Shown here in pieces: positions 1-11,203 of a stretch of DNA of 64,000 nucleotides. Under the pieces are notes generated by a model, which was not told the origin of the DNA, made no database searches, and saw nothing but the letters and a program-made list of their open reading frames with translations. The stretch is from NCBI GenBank assembly GCA_019009955.1, contig CM032232.1, forward strand, positions 75,246,501 through 75,310,500, in the 5' to 3' direction. How positions within the stretch are numbered: position 1 is the stretch's first letter; every line of letters begins with the position of its first letter. Both the position numbers and the translations under genes were made by a program. The stretch is from Riptortus pedestris. Taxonomy: Eukaryota > Arthropoda > Insecta > Hemiptera > Alydidae.

Positions 1-39
1 AGACCAATGCCTTAACTCACTCGGGCAACCCGAGCCCCC
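1..39 (-). repeat. tRNA-Leu-derived SINE, head fragment cut by window edge
   Basis: Read on the minus strand, this is the first ~39 bases of the SINE family described at 54990-55195: a GGGCTCGGGTTGCCCGAG start followed by the TGAGTTAAGG A-box region. The rest of the copy lies outside the window. Confidence 0.7.
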
Positions 40-3000
40 GGAAGAAGACTTTAGAATTTGCCTTGACAACTTGATATAATATATCTGATACACATTTTGA
101 AGCATTAAGTAATCTTAGCTCACTTCTTATCCAATAATAGACGGAAGAAGTGCTAACTAGGAATAAATAACTAGAGTTCTTCCAAACGTCTTAACCAGAA
201 TAGAATACGGGTACATCACATGGTTTCTGTTTATGGATACAACACCTACATTACTCAGGGCACCAACTAAAGTTCACTATGACAAATATGTTTTTCTTAA
301 AAGCTATTTTCACAGAAACAAGGTGAGATCGTCTGTCTTCCTTAGTAAGGGACTAATCGATAGTAAGAATATGGTATACAAATGACTTTGCTTTCATGAA
401 TGTGGTTTTAAATCGGTAAGTATTCAGCAGAATGTAGAAGTTCCAGATCCTCTTCTTGTTTTTATTATTATTATTCTACATCCAGATTCTCTAATCGCGT
501 TGGTGAGGTATGTAAGCAATAAACCTCTGTAACGGACAATAATATCGTATTAGTTAAAGGTTTACAATAGAAGTAAATACAATTTTTCAAGCTTATTGGC
601 TTTTTTAAATATTCCACATTACTTATATCTATTTATCGTATTAGTGTTCAGGAGCTTTCGGCAGCTCAATAAGCCAGCAAAATCTAGCGTATGAGTTTCC
701 ATTGCCTGCTGATTAATGAGTTAAAGCAGTGCAGCTGTTGAATACTAACAAACACGAATAAAAACATGTAACTGGGAACTACAGACTTGCCGTTTTTCCG
801 TCATTGATGCTTCATCTTAAATCTGATCACAGATACATGAATTATTTTCAAAGAAAGGTGTACTTCCCCAATTCTTGGGCTTACCTACCTCTTTGATGTA
901 TGCTAATGTTCCCTACTACTTCGTTTTTTTATATTTTATTTTATGAGGAGCATTAAGCTACACTCCTCTTACATTGACTCCGCCAGAGCAATGCCCAATG
1001 GTGCAAATGCGATGTTTATATGAGTAAAGACTCCATGGTCTCTGCATATCCCATTGGCTCTATGACCATTATGTAGTCCAAGTCATTATTGTTCAGAATG
1101 ACAAAAGCTTAAACGAGACTGGTAATAAAGGCTCTTCTTACCTTAATTCAGTGATATACACAAAGCTATCAGACCATTCAGCTCTTTTTGGACATTCAAA
1201 ACGTCTTATCCAATATCGTTAATCAGATAGACTAACTTCCAGAGACTCTGTCCAAAAACTCGTCCATTCAAGCTTCTTCTGAGATTTCTTTGATGAAGAA
1301 GATATTATCTGTCACCAATCCTCACCAATCAATCCAATACTCACGCAGTGTCCTACCAACTCACTCTACAACTCTTCAAAAAAGACAAGCGCGGATTGCC
1401 TATATTGCATTTTTCTCTCATTTTAGGGCAGTGCTGCTGAAAATAGCTTATAGATAGTACAAAGGTATAAACTCTCCTCATTTTAGATATATTTTTCTAT
1501 TTCCTCAAGAATTTTGCTATCCTCCAATAATTAGTATCTGGCCCTTCTTCTTTGCCTAGGCGTAATAATGTTACCTTGAAATAGATTTTTGCATAAAAAT
1601 TTTGAAAGGACTTATACTTTCACGTGGTCGGGTCATCTGCAACATTTCCACATTTCAATTGCGTCTAACCAATTTGTGAGTGTGTGAACCGTCCAACTGT
1701 CTCTTCCATAAAACCGTATAACTTGACATGTATTTTATTCACTGACCATAATTGTAGGGCGGGTTTCAAGCGATTCTTTTCATTTTACCCGTTTTCTTTT
1801 GGTATGCCACTTGGCTTGTGCAATTCTTCAATCAACCTTAGGTCGGGTATCACTTTCTTCTGTGAAGATACGTTGTTGATAACAAAACAGATAATTCTCT
1901 TAAAATTCACGATTTCAGTTTGAGTAAAATCCAGAATTTTGGAAGGACTATCTTTAGGCCAAGAACCTTTATACTTTTTACAAAGCAGATTCATTCTTTT
2001 TCTTCCAATCTATCTGGTTCCCCCGACTTTCAACTAAGTATTTTTTGGATTGCACAATCACTTGTGAGCATGCGCTTCCGAGAATAGAACCAGTATATTG
2101 GTCAAGAGATACCTTGCATACCTCGGATCTCTTGCAGGTCCTTGACGTCTATCTAATGTTAAGTACATCATCCCCAATGTTCTGAACGCTCCTGAGTGCC
2201 AGTTTTTCCAAGTCTTCTTCTTTTAGCCTTCACTCTGGGATGGTGTTGATTGGGATCTTTCTGTAAACGATAGGTCTTCCGCTAATATTTGATAACCTCG
2301 TTATTTATTTATCTACCTGGGAGATTACTTCATCTGTTTCGCACTCCGACGGACTGTAGATTGACTTCATTTTATTCAAATGAAGAAGTCCACATCAAAC
2401 GTTGTTCTTTAAACAGCAATTTCCAAGAGAGATCAGGTTTTAACGCTCTTCGTCATAATATGGTTCGAAAAATTGCACTGGAGCAAGCAATAGGAAGATT
2501 AACAGAAGCTAGTTACTACAAGGCAAATAAGATGAGAATTACGCCTTGATTAAAGACATAACTCTATGGGCATAATCTCCCCTGCGATTAGAGACCTCCT
2601 CTTTCAACTTAAGGATGGTTTTGAAACACTCATATTGTTTTCTTCATATTATTGGCTATCGCAAAGTAATTCATTTAATGTATGCTGGATACAAATTTAA
2701 AAGTAACAACATACATTTTTAGAGTTCATTTCGTGATATATCAAAAGGGCAACATCTGTAAAAAAGAAGTCAATAGATTGAATTTAGAAGCATTTCGTTT
2801 CTTACTAGTTATCTTTTTGATGCGGCCAGAAGTATGTCAACAGTAGTGTGGTGAGAAGGGATCAAGGGTCAAGACCCAAAAAGTTTCTCACCATTATTTG
2901 CTGAATGTTCCCAGGCATCGCAATTGGGCTTATTTATATAAACCTACTCAGCAGCGGGGACAATTGAGTAACTACATTAATACTCAAGTTAGGGCCTTTG

Positions 3001-3239
3001 GACTCCAATGCCACTAGCGTTCTTGGTGAAGGTCTGAGATAATTTAATGGGATTCTCCACATAAATATTCACTGCCCGTTCTCTTTCCATTCCACTAGGA
3101 AAGCACCACTATAAGAGGTCCAAATGTTTCTCACCGCATTCTTCGTACGCCAGCAAGCGTTTCTTACATAAGTACTCAAACAGACTTTCTCTATCCATTT
3201 ATAAGTAAAGGGCTATTACTGATAAGACAGCCAGAACCG
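40..3239. other. No gene recognised
   Basis: AT-rich sequence with only short chance reading frames (60-86 codons, no recognisable motif). No copy of the local repeat families is obvious here. It could be intergenic or intronic. Confidence 0.5.
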
Positions 3240-3640
3240 AACTTGTCTCGAGAGCAACAAGACCCTCTCCGAATGAGAAAGTGAAGGAACCTTCGAGATG
3301 GCCGACCTTCAAAGACTACTCTCTGATAATCCGTGGGCGGCTGGCTCTAGGCGAGTAATTGGTTGCGAAAGCGGCTCCAGCGCCGAAACAGAAACTCGAT
3401 GACCTAGAAGAGGTGTAGATATGACGAGGAGGAAGCTCAAGGTCGCGCGGGCGTCGGCCTCCCAGTTCCCACGCTCCCCTCCCCTAGACCTTCTGACCCA
3501 CATCCCTCTTTTCCATTTGCCAGGACCACCCTGTTCGGCCACTCCCTCTCCTCTCTCATTGGTCAGCAATCCTCCAATCACGGCTCTCTTCTCTGCCTGC
3601 CGACTATTAAACAGGTGTCACTTTTTTGGAAGAGCTTTAA
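3240..3640. promoter_or_regulatory. GC-richer island with CCAAT-type motifs, possible regulatory region
   Basis: This ~400-bp patch is clearly richer in G+C than its surroundings. It holds an inverted CCAAT (CATTGGTCAG) and a direct CCAATCACGG near 3560-3585, and CCCCTCCCC-type tracts near 3475. It has open frames on both strands (3421-3654 plus, 3309-3581 minus) but neither resembles a known protein. No TATA box or linked exon is visible, so a promoter or enhancer reading is only a suggestion. Confidence 0.2.
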
Positions 3641-4815
3641 TGAACTTTCTTTAAATCAATCCATCTCCTTAAATCGAAAGATTGAATTAAGATATGTGTC
3701 GAAATTTAAAATGCCAAGCTGAAATTTAAAGTGTCCACTTCCCCCACTCCTCTACATGAGTTTCTGGGCATGAATTAAATGACTCAAGCATTAATGCTAG
3801 AGTTTTGTACATAGGAAAATATAACTGCTCATCCTAACCATTTATAATAGAAGAACTTTCAAAACATCCGACTCATCGTCAGTGAAGTTTAAAAATATGA
3901 AACATTCAGCACTTTATACTGTCTTGAATACAGTACAGACTGTTCCTCTAGGTAATAATGGGAGCAGCCGTTACAGGATGGTCTTCAAGAATACTTAAAA
4001 TGTACTTTCAATGCGGATCTATCATCTTCAGGGAAGTTTCAATTGATGAACCAGTCATATATAATGGGGGAGGGAGTTTCCTTTTATTTAATTTATTAGG
4101 CTTTACATCTTTGAAGGTCTATTGGTAGCTCTGAAAATGGTAGAAGGGAATATACATGCAGTAAAACACACAGCCTTGTATATCATAAAGTAGTTGCGAA
4201 TAGTTTCAGCCCTCTAACCGTTCTCAGCTTTAAATAATAAAATACAAAACAGTGTTAATAAAAGACGATCAATTTTATTTTTAATTCCTTTCATGTATTT
4301 TAATTAAATTTCCCTGGCCTAACCACAAACTGGATGATTTGAACATTGCAAATTTATGTAAATCCACAAAAAAAAAAATTGAAAAATTATCTTGTCTTAA
4401 ATTATTTTCTTTCATTTAATAAGTCTTCTTCCTTGAGCTTGGTTTCAAAATATCAGAGTTTAACCACAACTCAATCCTTAATAAAAAACATCCCTTCAAT
4501 TTTTCTTGTAAGGCATCCATTGAGTGAAAGTTATTAGCAAAACATTTCTCTAATGAATTACAAACAAATGAACAGCCTTGGGTTATAAAAATGTATTTGG
4601 ATCTGGGACGATTACATTCCAAAATAAGGATATATCATTTTATTGTATTAAATAATAAAGAAATAAAAATTACCGTCTGAAGCCATAACCCAGGCTCGTC
4701 ATCTTTGAAATTTCTTATACTTAGGCTATGTTAGTATATATTGGTGATTCTGTAATGTAGGGGTTCATGTATAATCCTTTCTCACTTACTTAGATGATAC
4801 AACAACAAAATATTT
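3641..4815. other. No gene recognised
   Basis: AT-rich sequence with poly-A and poly-T runs. The short frames on both strands near 4346-4622 show no family motif. Confidence 0.5.
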
Positions 4816-4892
4816 AAATGTCTATTAATAGACATTTTTTTTTGGAAATTGTTTTTTTTTGTCTCCATGTGCGGTATATACATGGAGACAAA
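4816..4892. repeat. Perfect 22-bp palindrome followed by a 13-bp-arm hairpin
   Basis: Positions 4816-4837 form a perfect 22-bp palindrome centred on TATTAATA. About 20 bases on, TTTGTCTCCATGT (4858-4870) and ACATGGAGACAAA (4880-4892) form a perfect 13-bp stem with a 9-base loop. No element boundary or coding sequence is associated. Confidence 0.6.
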
Positions 4893-5020
4893 TAAAAGCA
4901 AGAGTTTTTATTCGTTATTGGATATCCACCTAAAATTGTCCAATTTTCACTATTAACGGTGAAGCTTACTATAGTCCCTCGTGCTTAAAATCATATTTCA
5001 AATGGATCAGGAACTTTGAT

Positions 5021-5706
5021 AAAAAAGTACGTCACGCAGGGGCTGCGAAAACTAAGCAGATTTCCCACGTGAAGGTTTACAATAGATAAATATACATACA
5101 GGTAACACTACCGTGAATGCTCAGTAAATGTACAATACAAGGCTGAATTGTAAACAAGCAGGCAAGCCAACCTTGTAGTGCTGCATAGATAGAACGGAAA
5201 GACAAACAATTAATGGAATATATTTGAATATAACATATTAATTTTATTGAAAACAATTTAGTAAAGCTAGTGGTGTAATTTGTAATGAATCAGAATCAGT
5301 TTTATCTCAATCACTCAAATTTTAGTAATCCAAAAACAAAAGAAGGGGGGGGGTCAACAGAACGTATTTGCATATACGAGGGGTGTACAGAAAGTTCTAA
5401 GCCTGATATATATATATACAAATACATTTTCAACTTACATATTTTTATTTTTCAATATAGTCCCCCTCAACAGCAACGCACTTATTTCACCGCTTTTCCA
5501 ACATCTGTAACCCGGTCAAAAAAAAATTGTTGTCAAAACCTTCCAAAACAACCTTGATCTGAGATCTGAAGGTGATCTGAGATTTGGAAGGTTTTGACAA
5601 TTTTTTTTTAACCGGGTTACAGATGTTGGAAAAGCGGTGAAATAAGTGCGTTGCTGTTGAGGGGGACTATATTGAAAAATAAAAATATGTAAGTTGAAAA
5701 TATATT

Positions 5707-5760
<54 letters not shown>

Positions 5761-6231
5761 GCTTAGAACTTTCTGTACACCCCTCGTATCTCAAAAAGTA
5801 AAAGTTCAATGAAAACAATATTTGGTATTTAGGCTTCAATTAATATCTTTTATTATATAACAGAGCATTATTTATGCAACACTAGTAGAAGTGGGGGTTT
5901 ACTGAAGGCTGAAAACTGAAAAATGTAAATATCTCGGTTAATATTCAAGATAGAGAATAAATGTATAGAACATCATGTATAGAGTATGTAATTTTCAATA
6001 AGATTGATTCTATACACTTTTTCGATCCGACTTATAGTAACGGAGATATTTCGAATTTTTAAAATTCCCCCCTCTAAACCCCCTCTCCCCCTGGTCCGAT
6101 TTCAGCCGTTAACAAACTTGATCTTTCTTTTTACATAAAACGACTAAATATCGAGTTTGGTAACGATTACACAAAAATTGCGACCGCTAGAGCGGAAACA
6201 GACAAATATATAGATAGATAGATAGATAGAT

Positions 6232-6291
<60 letters not shown>

Positions 6292-6414
6292 TTTTGAACG
6301 GACCTCATTTTCGTCATCTCCTAGGTAGGATCGATGGACATTTGAAGAAAAAAATCGAAAATTCCGTCATGAGTACAACCTCAATAGCTGATTTCCCTTA
6401 AGGGAAATCTGCTA
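5021..6414 (-). mobile_element. HINE family (Helentron-like, non-autonomous) copy, split by a mariner dimer
   Basis: This is a near full-length copy on the minus strand. In plus-strand reading it starts with the 3' terminus (GTACGTCACGCAGG, then the CAGGGGCTG hairpin, then AAGCAGATTTCCC). It continues through the conserved body: CCGAGATATTTGCAT, CGGATCGAAAA, GATCAAGTT, and ACCGCTCTAGCGGT-like sequence. It then has a (TA)n tract at ~6235-6288, and ends at the family's 5' palindrome, seen here as GATTTCCCTTAAGGGAAATC. The mariner dimer at 5377-5786 interrupts it, so the net length is about 980 bp. It encodes no protein. The Helentron-associated (HINE/DINE-1) assignment is inference from the subterminal inverted repeats, 3' hairpin and internal microsatellite. 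Confidence 0.75.
5377..5786. mobile_element. Inverted dimer of a mariner 3' end (foldback MITE)
   Basis: Two long inverted arms meet near 5565. The outer ends are CGAGGGGTGTACAGAAAG and its complement, each flanked by TA, the mariner target duplication. Each arm carries the last codons of a mariner-type transposase: on the plus strand at 5641-5682 the reading is NKCVAVEGDYIEK then stop, a typical mariner C-terminus, and the left arm holds its mirror image. The element is therefore two transposon 3' ends joined head to head, with no complete transposase. The right arm has an expanded (TA)n tract (~5708-5757) that is only a few units long on the left. The empty site is visible by comparison with other HINE copies. 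Confidence 0.8.
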
Positions 6415-6509
6415 ATAAGAACAACTCTTTGAGAAAAATCACCTATTAACGTTGTATTCCTGAAGCGACAAGTTTACATTGATCTTACCTGGGTGAGTTT
6501 GTTTTTATA

Positions 6510-6800
6510 GGAGCGCTCTAACGACCTAAATTTTTGTTTATTCGTCACAAAACCTGATTTTTAAATGTTTCTTCTAGAACTGTAGTTTAACTTCATTAAC
6601 GTCTAAAATCTGACCTGTACGTTTAGCGAAAGCTCAATCTCAAATATCTGCATTATTATTAGCTGGTTTGAAAGATATTGTAAACTGACGTTGTGCAAAT
6701 CTCCTTCTATGTGCTTTCCTATTACTCGAATATTGGCGGAGATATTTACCCTTTTGATTACTCGGCCTTAAGTAAATCCCACTCCTACTCATGCGGTTTT
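6510..6800 (+). mobile_element. Decayed HINE body fragment
   Basis: The order of short conserved blocks follows the HINE consensus: GCTCTAACGACC, TTTTTGTTTATTCGT, CATTAACGTCTAAAATC, GGCGGAGATATTT, then the AAGTAAATCCCACTCCTACTCA region. Both ends and the (TA)n tract are missing. Divergence is much higher than in neighbouring copies, so this is an old insertion. Confidence 0.5.
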
Positions 6801-8282
6801 CTCTAGCTAAACATTTCGTGCACAGTATTAATTTATAGTCATTTTACATAGGATTAACTCCACTTGTTTGGTACCCGTCCATCTTCATTCATCACTCATC
6901 ATTTCATCATCCTGCAAAGAGATATTTTTGATTTATGACTTGCTTTGTTTGAACTCTAGAGATTATCCTTATAAAATTACCTACCAGACTCAGTTTCATC
7001 ATTAATTATCGTTAAATGAACAAAATAACAATAATATTCTTGTTTTTTTTCTTATGATGTTTTCCAAATGTTTAGCTATCAATAATATTAATGCAACTAT
7101 CATACGATTACGCTCTGCGTGTATCTTCACTTCAGTTTCGCAGAGTAAATATTCAAATTTATCCAATAATTAATGTACTAAGTGTATTAATCTAATAAGT
7201 GTCTTATCAATCTTAATGTTAAATTTTAGTCACAGTGACGAATAATTATTTTTACATAAATACGGATATGTCTGTTCAAACTATAAATCCCAAATAAGAC
7301 ATTAATTAATCTAATCTTCATATTGCACTTAATTCAAACCTGCATACTACCAGTTCCAACTTACATGAGTAAATGTCTCTGTTTGAAATTTTAAAGATAA
7401 ATCAAATATGAGCAGATTTACGATAGGCCCAATGAGAAGGGGTAATGAAATAGTAAAATCTTATGTCTGTCCCATGAACTTGGTTGAAAATAATTATAAA
7501 ATCATATTATAAATATATTCTTCAAATTTGATGGCATGGGTCTCCAATAAATTTTTATTGGAGACCCTTGCCATAAAATTTAAAGAATATAAAAATAATA
7601 TTGGGTCCAGAATAAGAATAATAATATTATAATAAATAAAAATGTCCGAAATGTAACATCCTCCTCGGTAACAGGGACGGTGAAATTCTTCAGATTGTAT
7701 TAAACGAGTGCAGAACGACTCAAGCCTTAAGAAATTATGATTTGATGTTACAATTGTATGACTGCCAATTTCTGTATAGATTTTCTTTTTAATTGGACTA
7801 ATGCTAACTTGGTTAACCCTATCAAATATGTGTTGAGTTCTAGTTTTATTTTCATCAATGACACCACAGCAGTCCATTGCTCTTCTTCTCCTCTCTGAAT
7901 AGAACTCCGTCACTCGTCCTTTCATAACCAAAATATTTTCAAATTAATCTTTGAGTTTGCACCTGTAAAGTTCGTCATTCATTAAAAAGTAAAAAATGAC
8001 CCAGAGGGACTTTGTCGGTTGACGGGGCTGCGGCTGAATCGTGACCCGGAGAAGATGAAGATATGCTAGTGGCTGAAGAGATCGTGACGATGTGGAAGGG
8101 GGCTGACAAGCAGGGGGTCCCAGTCAAACTATAATGAGATACCATCATCAGTGTTCAGAGGCGCCGAATCAAAACCACCATTTGCCCTCTGTGTTCTAAG
8201 CCGGTCTCAAAGCCTTCCTAACTATCTTCCAGTTCGTTATCATTCAAATAATCTCTCATCAGCATAGATATTGCTCCATTTT
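6801..8282. other. No gene recognised apart from a foldback element
   Basis: Apart from the foldback at 7494-7660 no recognisable unit is seen. A 145-codon minus-strand frame (7494-7931) runs out of unique sequence into the foldback and has no family motif. A patch around 8000-8200 is less AT-rich but without a gene signature. Confidence 0.4.
7494..7660. mobile_element. Compact foldback element, same family as 25057-25495
   Basis: GGGTCTCCAATAAA (7538-7551) and its exact complement (7554-7567) form a 14-bp stem with a 2-base loop. The outer sequence continues the inverted symmetry (ATGGCA near 7531 and TGCCAT near 7569; ATATTCTTCAAATTT against AAATTTAAAGAATAT). The right part carries ATTGGGTCCAGAATA, which also occurs inverted in the larger copy at 25.1 kb. 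This copy has lost its centre. Confidence 0.6.
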
Positions 8283-9129
8283 AGCAGGGTTCCCTTAAAG
8301 GAAGTCAGCTATTGAGGTCGTACTCATGACACGATTTTAGAAATTTGTCTAGGAGATGACGAAAATTATGTCCGTTCAAAGCTGTATATCTATCTATTTA
8401 TCTATATATTTGTCTGTTACCTCTCTAGTGGTTGCAATTATTGTTATTCGTCGATATTTAGTCATTTTATGTAAAAAGGAAAATCAAGTTCGTTAACGAC
8501 TGAAATCGGACCAGGGAGAGGGAGGGGGGGGGGTTAAAAGGGAGGATTTTCGAAAATTTGAAATATCTCTGTTACTATACGTCCGATCGAAAAATTGTAT
8601 AAAAACAATCTTATTGAAAATTTAATTTACTATTAATATTGTTCTATACATATTTTCCCTATAATGAGTATTAACCGAGATATTTGGTTAGTTGGTTATA
8701 TTTGGTAGATTAGTTTTACGCTTTCAGTAAACGCCCACTCCTACTAGTGTCATTAATAATAAGCTGATATATCATGAACTACTTCCTTAAAAGGTTAAAT
8801 ATGGAACATTGCTTTCATTGGACTTTTACTTTGTGAGATATTTGCAAATACGTACGGTTGATCCCCCTTTCTTTTTGTTCATGGATTACTACCATTTGAG
8901 TAATTGAGATAAAAATTATGCTGATTCATTAAAAAATACAGCATTAGCTTTAGTAAATAGTTTTCAATAAAATGAATGTTTTATATTCAGATATATTTCA
9001 TTAATTGTTTTAGCAGATTTCCCTTGAGGGAAATCAGCTATTGAGGTCGTACTCATGACGCGAGTTTCTAAGAGTTTCTTCAAATGTCCATCGATCCTAC
9101 CCAGGAGATAACGAAAATGAGGTCCATTC

Positions 9130-9203
<74 letters not shown>

Positions 9204-10097
9204 CTGTTAACGCTCTAGCGGTTGCAATTTTTGTTTGATCGTTACGAAACTCGATATTTAACCATTTTATGTAAAAAGACAGATCAAGTTCGTTAATAGC
9301 TGAAATCGTGAGGGAGGGGAGTTTAGAGGGGGGATTTTCGAAAATTCGAAATATCTCCGTTATTATGCATCGGATCGAAAAATTGTATAGAACCAATCTT
9401 ATTGCAAATTAAATTTACTATAAATATTGTCATATACACGTATTCTCTATCTTGAATATTAACCGAGATATTTGCATTTTTATGAAGTCTGTGGTCGGGT
9501 GTTGTTCGGGTTAGTTCGGCAGTTTTCGTAAGTCTTGCTCTGGCGGAAGGAAGCTTCTAACCTAACCTGTCGTTTCTAACCTTACCTAACCTTCGTTTCT
9601 TTGTGAGATTTATGCAAATACGTTCTGTTCATCCGCCCCACCCCCCTTCTTTAGTTCTTGGACTACTAAAATTTGAGTTATTAAAATATAAATTATTCTT
9701 ACAATTCAGAAGCCGTTTCAGTTGGGAGTTTATTAAAATTAACTGAAAGATTTCTCATTACCGTTTGTATTTACTTATGGTGATGTTGTGTTACCAGTAT
9801 GCAGATTTCTCTATTGCTAAACTTCACATAGGAAATCTGCTTAGTTTACGCAGCCCCTGCGTGATGGACTTTTTCTTTCCGGTCTAGAATTCAGGTTGGC
9901 AGGCCTCTTTGTTTACAATTCAGACGCATTCCGTTCTAGAGTTATTAACTTCTAACTGAAAGATTTCTCATTACCGTTTGTATTTATTCACTTAATATTT
10001 GCGGTGGTGTTACCAGTATGTATATTTATCTATTGTAAACCTTCACTTGGGAAATCTGCTTAGTTTACGCAGTCCCTGCGTGACGGAGTTTTTTTAC
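8283..10097 (+). mobile_element. HINE copy interrupted by a second HINE
   Basis: The outer copy runs from a variant 5' palindrome (AGCAGGGTTCCCTTAAAGG) through the body to TTAATTGTTTT at 9011. It resumes at 9871-9875 with TTTTCTTTCCGGT and finishes with GGGAAATCTGCTTAG, the ACGCAG-TCC-CTGCGT hairpin and GACGGAG followed by T's at ~10097. An uninterrupted copy reads straight through this junction (36200-36230), which shows the two halves belong together. It has no coding capacity. The microsatellite is short here, a TATCTATC-type tract at ~8386-8410. Confidence 0.75.
9012..9870 (+). mobile_element. HINE copy nested inside another HINE
   Basis: A complete copy begins AGCAGATTTCCC at 9012 and ends GTGATGGACT at 9870, and lies in a T-run of the older copy. 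(TA)n occupies ~9138-9199. The internal region differs from other copies: after CCGAGATATTTGCATTTTT it carries GGTCGGGTGTTGTTCGGG and a patch of CTAACCTAACC-like repeats (~9555-9595) before rejoining the consensus. The nesting fixes both ends of the family and its insertion between T's. Confidence 0.8.
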
Positions 10098-10435
10098 TAA
10101 AAGAATCATGTTTGTCATTACTGACTACGAACGAACAGTTAAGTGATTATCTGTAGCCTTGAAGGAGTCCAATTTCCCTGAATAAAATGTACCCTACGAC
10201 CTTTAATATACACCTTACATAGACAGAGTGTATTCTTTACATATTCACGTATTCGGTATTCACATTAGAGTTTTCAGGTTCGTGAATAGCAGTGTTATAC
10301 ACACTCCCTGGCTCTGATGATAGAGCAAGGCACCGTGTGAGTATGGGACATGATTACTCGTTTAGCTTAAAGTATTTATTCATCTGTGTCCGCCACCTGG
10401 AGTGCACTTTATAGCTTTATAAGATAATTATGTAT

Positions 10436-10524
10436 TATTATTTATTAACGTCCACTTTTTGCAACTCAGGCTAATTGGGACGGGTTGTCTACAGGTTAGC
10501 ACGTCCATCCCCAAAGATAATATA
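10436..10524 (-). repeat. SINE 3' (tail) fragment
   Basis: The minus-oriented tail of the tRNA-Leu SINE: TATTTATTAACGTCCACTTTTTG, split here as TATTTATTAACG and TCCACTTTTTG, followed by GCTAATTGGGACGGGTTG and TCTACAGGTTAGCAC. It stops where the HINE at 10525 begins, and the head was not found beyond that element. Confidence 0.65.
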
Positions 10525-11008
10525 AAAAGTCCGTCACGCAGGGGCTGCGTAAACTAAGCAGATTTCCCACGTGAAGTTTTACAATAGAGAAATCTGCCTA
10601 ATAATAACAGTAGTAGTAACCTATTTTCACGAGGACGAATAGTTAGTGAAACGGCCACACTAGCGCTGGGTGGAAACTCCCGAACATAGCCGACCACACT
10701 CACAATACAAATGCAAATATCTCGGTTAATATTAAAGATACAGAATAAATGTATAGAATATTTATAGTAAATTTAATTTGCAATAAGATTGGTTCTATAC
10801 AAATTTTTGATCCGACGTATGGTAACGGAGATATTTCGAATTTTCGAAAATCCCCCCTCTAAACCCCCCTCCCACTGGTCCGATTTCAGCCATTAACGAA
10901 CTTGATCTTCCTTTTTACATAAATCAATTAAATTCCGAGTTTGGTAACGATCAAACAAAAATTGCGACCGCTAGAGCGTTAACAGACAAATATATATATC
11001 TATATACA

Positions 11009-11083
<75 letters not shown>

Positions 11084-11203
11084 GAACGGACCTCATTTTC
11101 GTCATCTCCTGGGTAGGATCGATGGACATTTGAAGAAATTTTTCGAAACTCGCGTCATGAGTACGACCTCAATAGCTGATTTCCCTTAAGGGAAATCTGC
11201 TAA
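10525..11203 (-). mobile_element. HINE copy, near complete, with CT/TA compound microsatellite
   Basis: The 3' terminus (AAAAGTCCGTCACGCAGGGG) lies at 10525 and the 5' palindrome (GATTTCCCTTAAGGGAAATC) at ~11179-11198. The fixed-site microsatellite is compound: CT repeats at ~11010-11033, then (TA)n to ~11078. The distal third is replaced by unrelated sequence (GGCCACACTAGCGCTGGG and neighbours, ~10650-10710), so this is an internally rearranged or chimeric copy. Confidence 0.7.

Noticed and set aside
5285..5839. Two near-identical 90- and 107-codon proteins on opposite strands
   Set aside because: They are mirror readings of the inverted mariner dimer and its (TA)n tract, not genes.
7227..7236. 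Extra CACAGTG as a second Transib end
   Set aside because: A single heptamer without inverted partner, nonamer-like block or target duplication is expected by chance.
7494..7931. 145-codon minus-strand frame
   Set aside because: About a third of it is translated foldback sequence and no motif is recognised in the rest.
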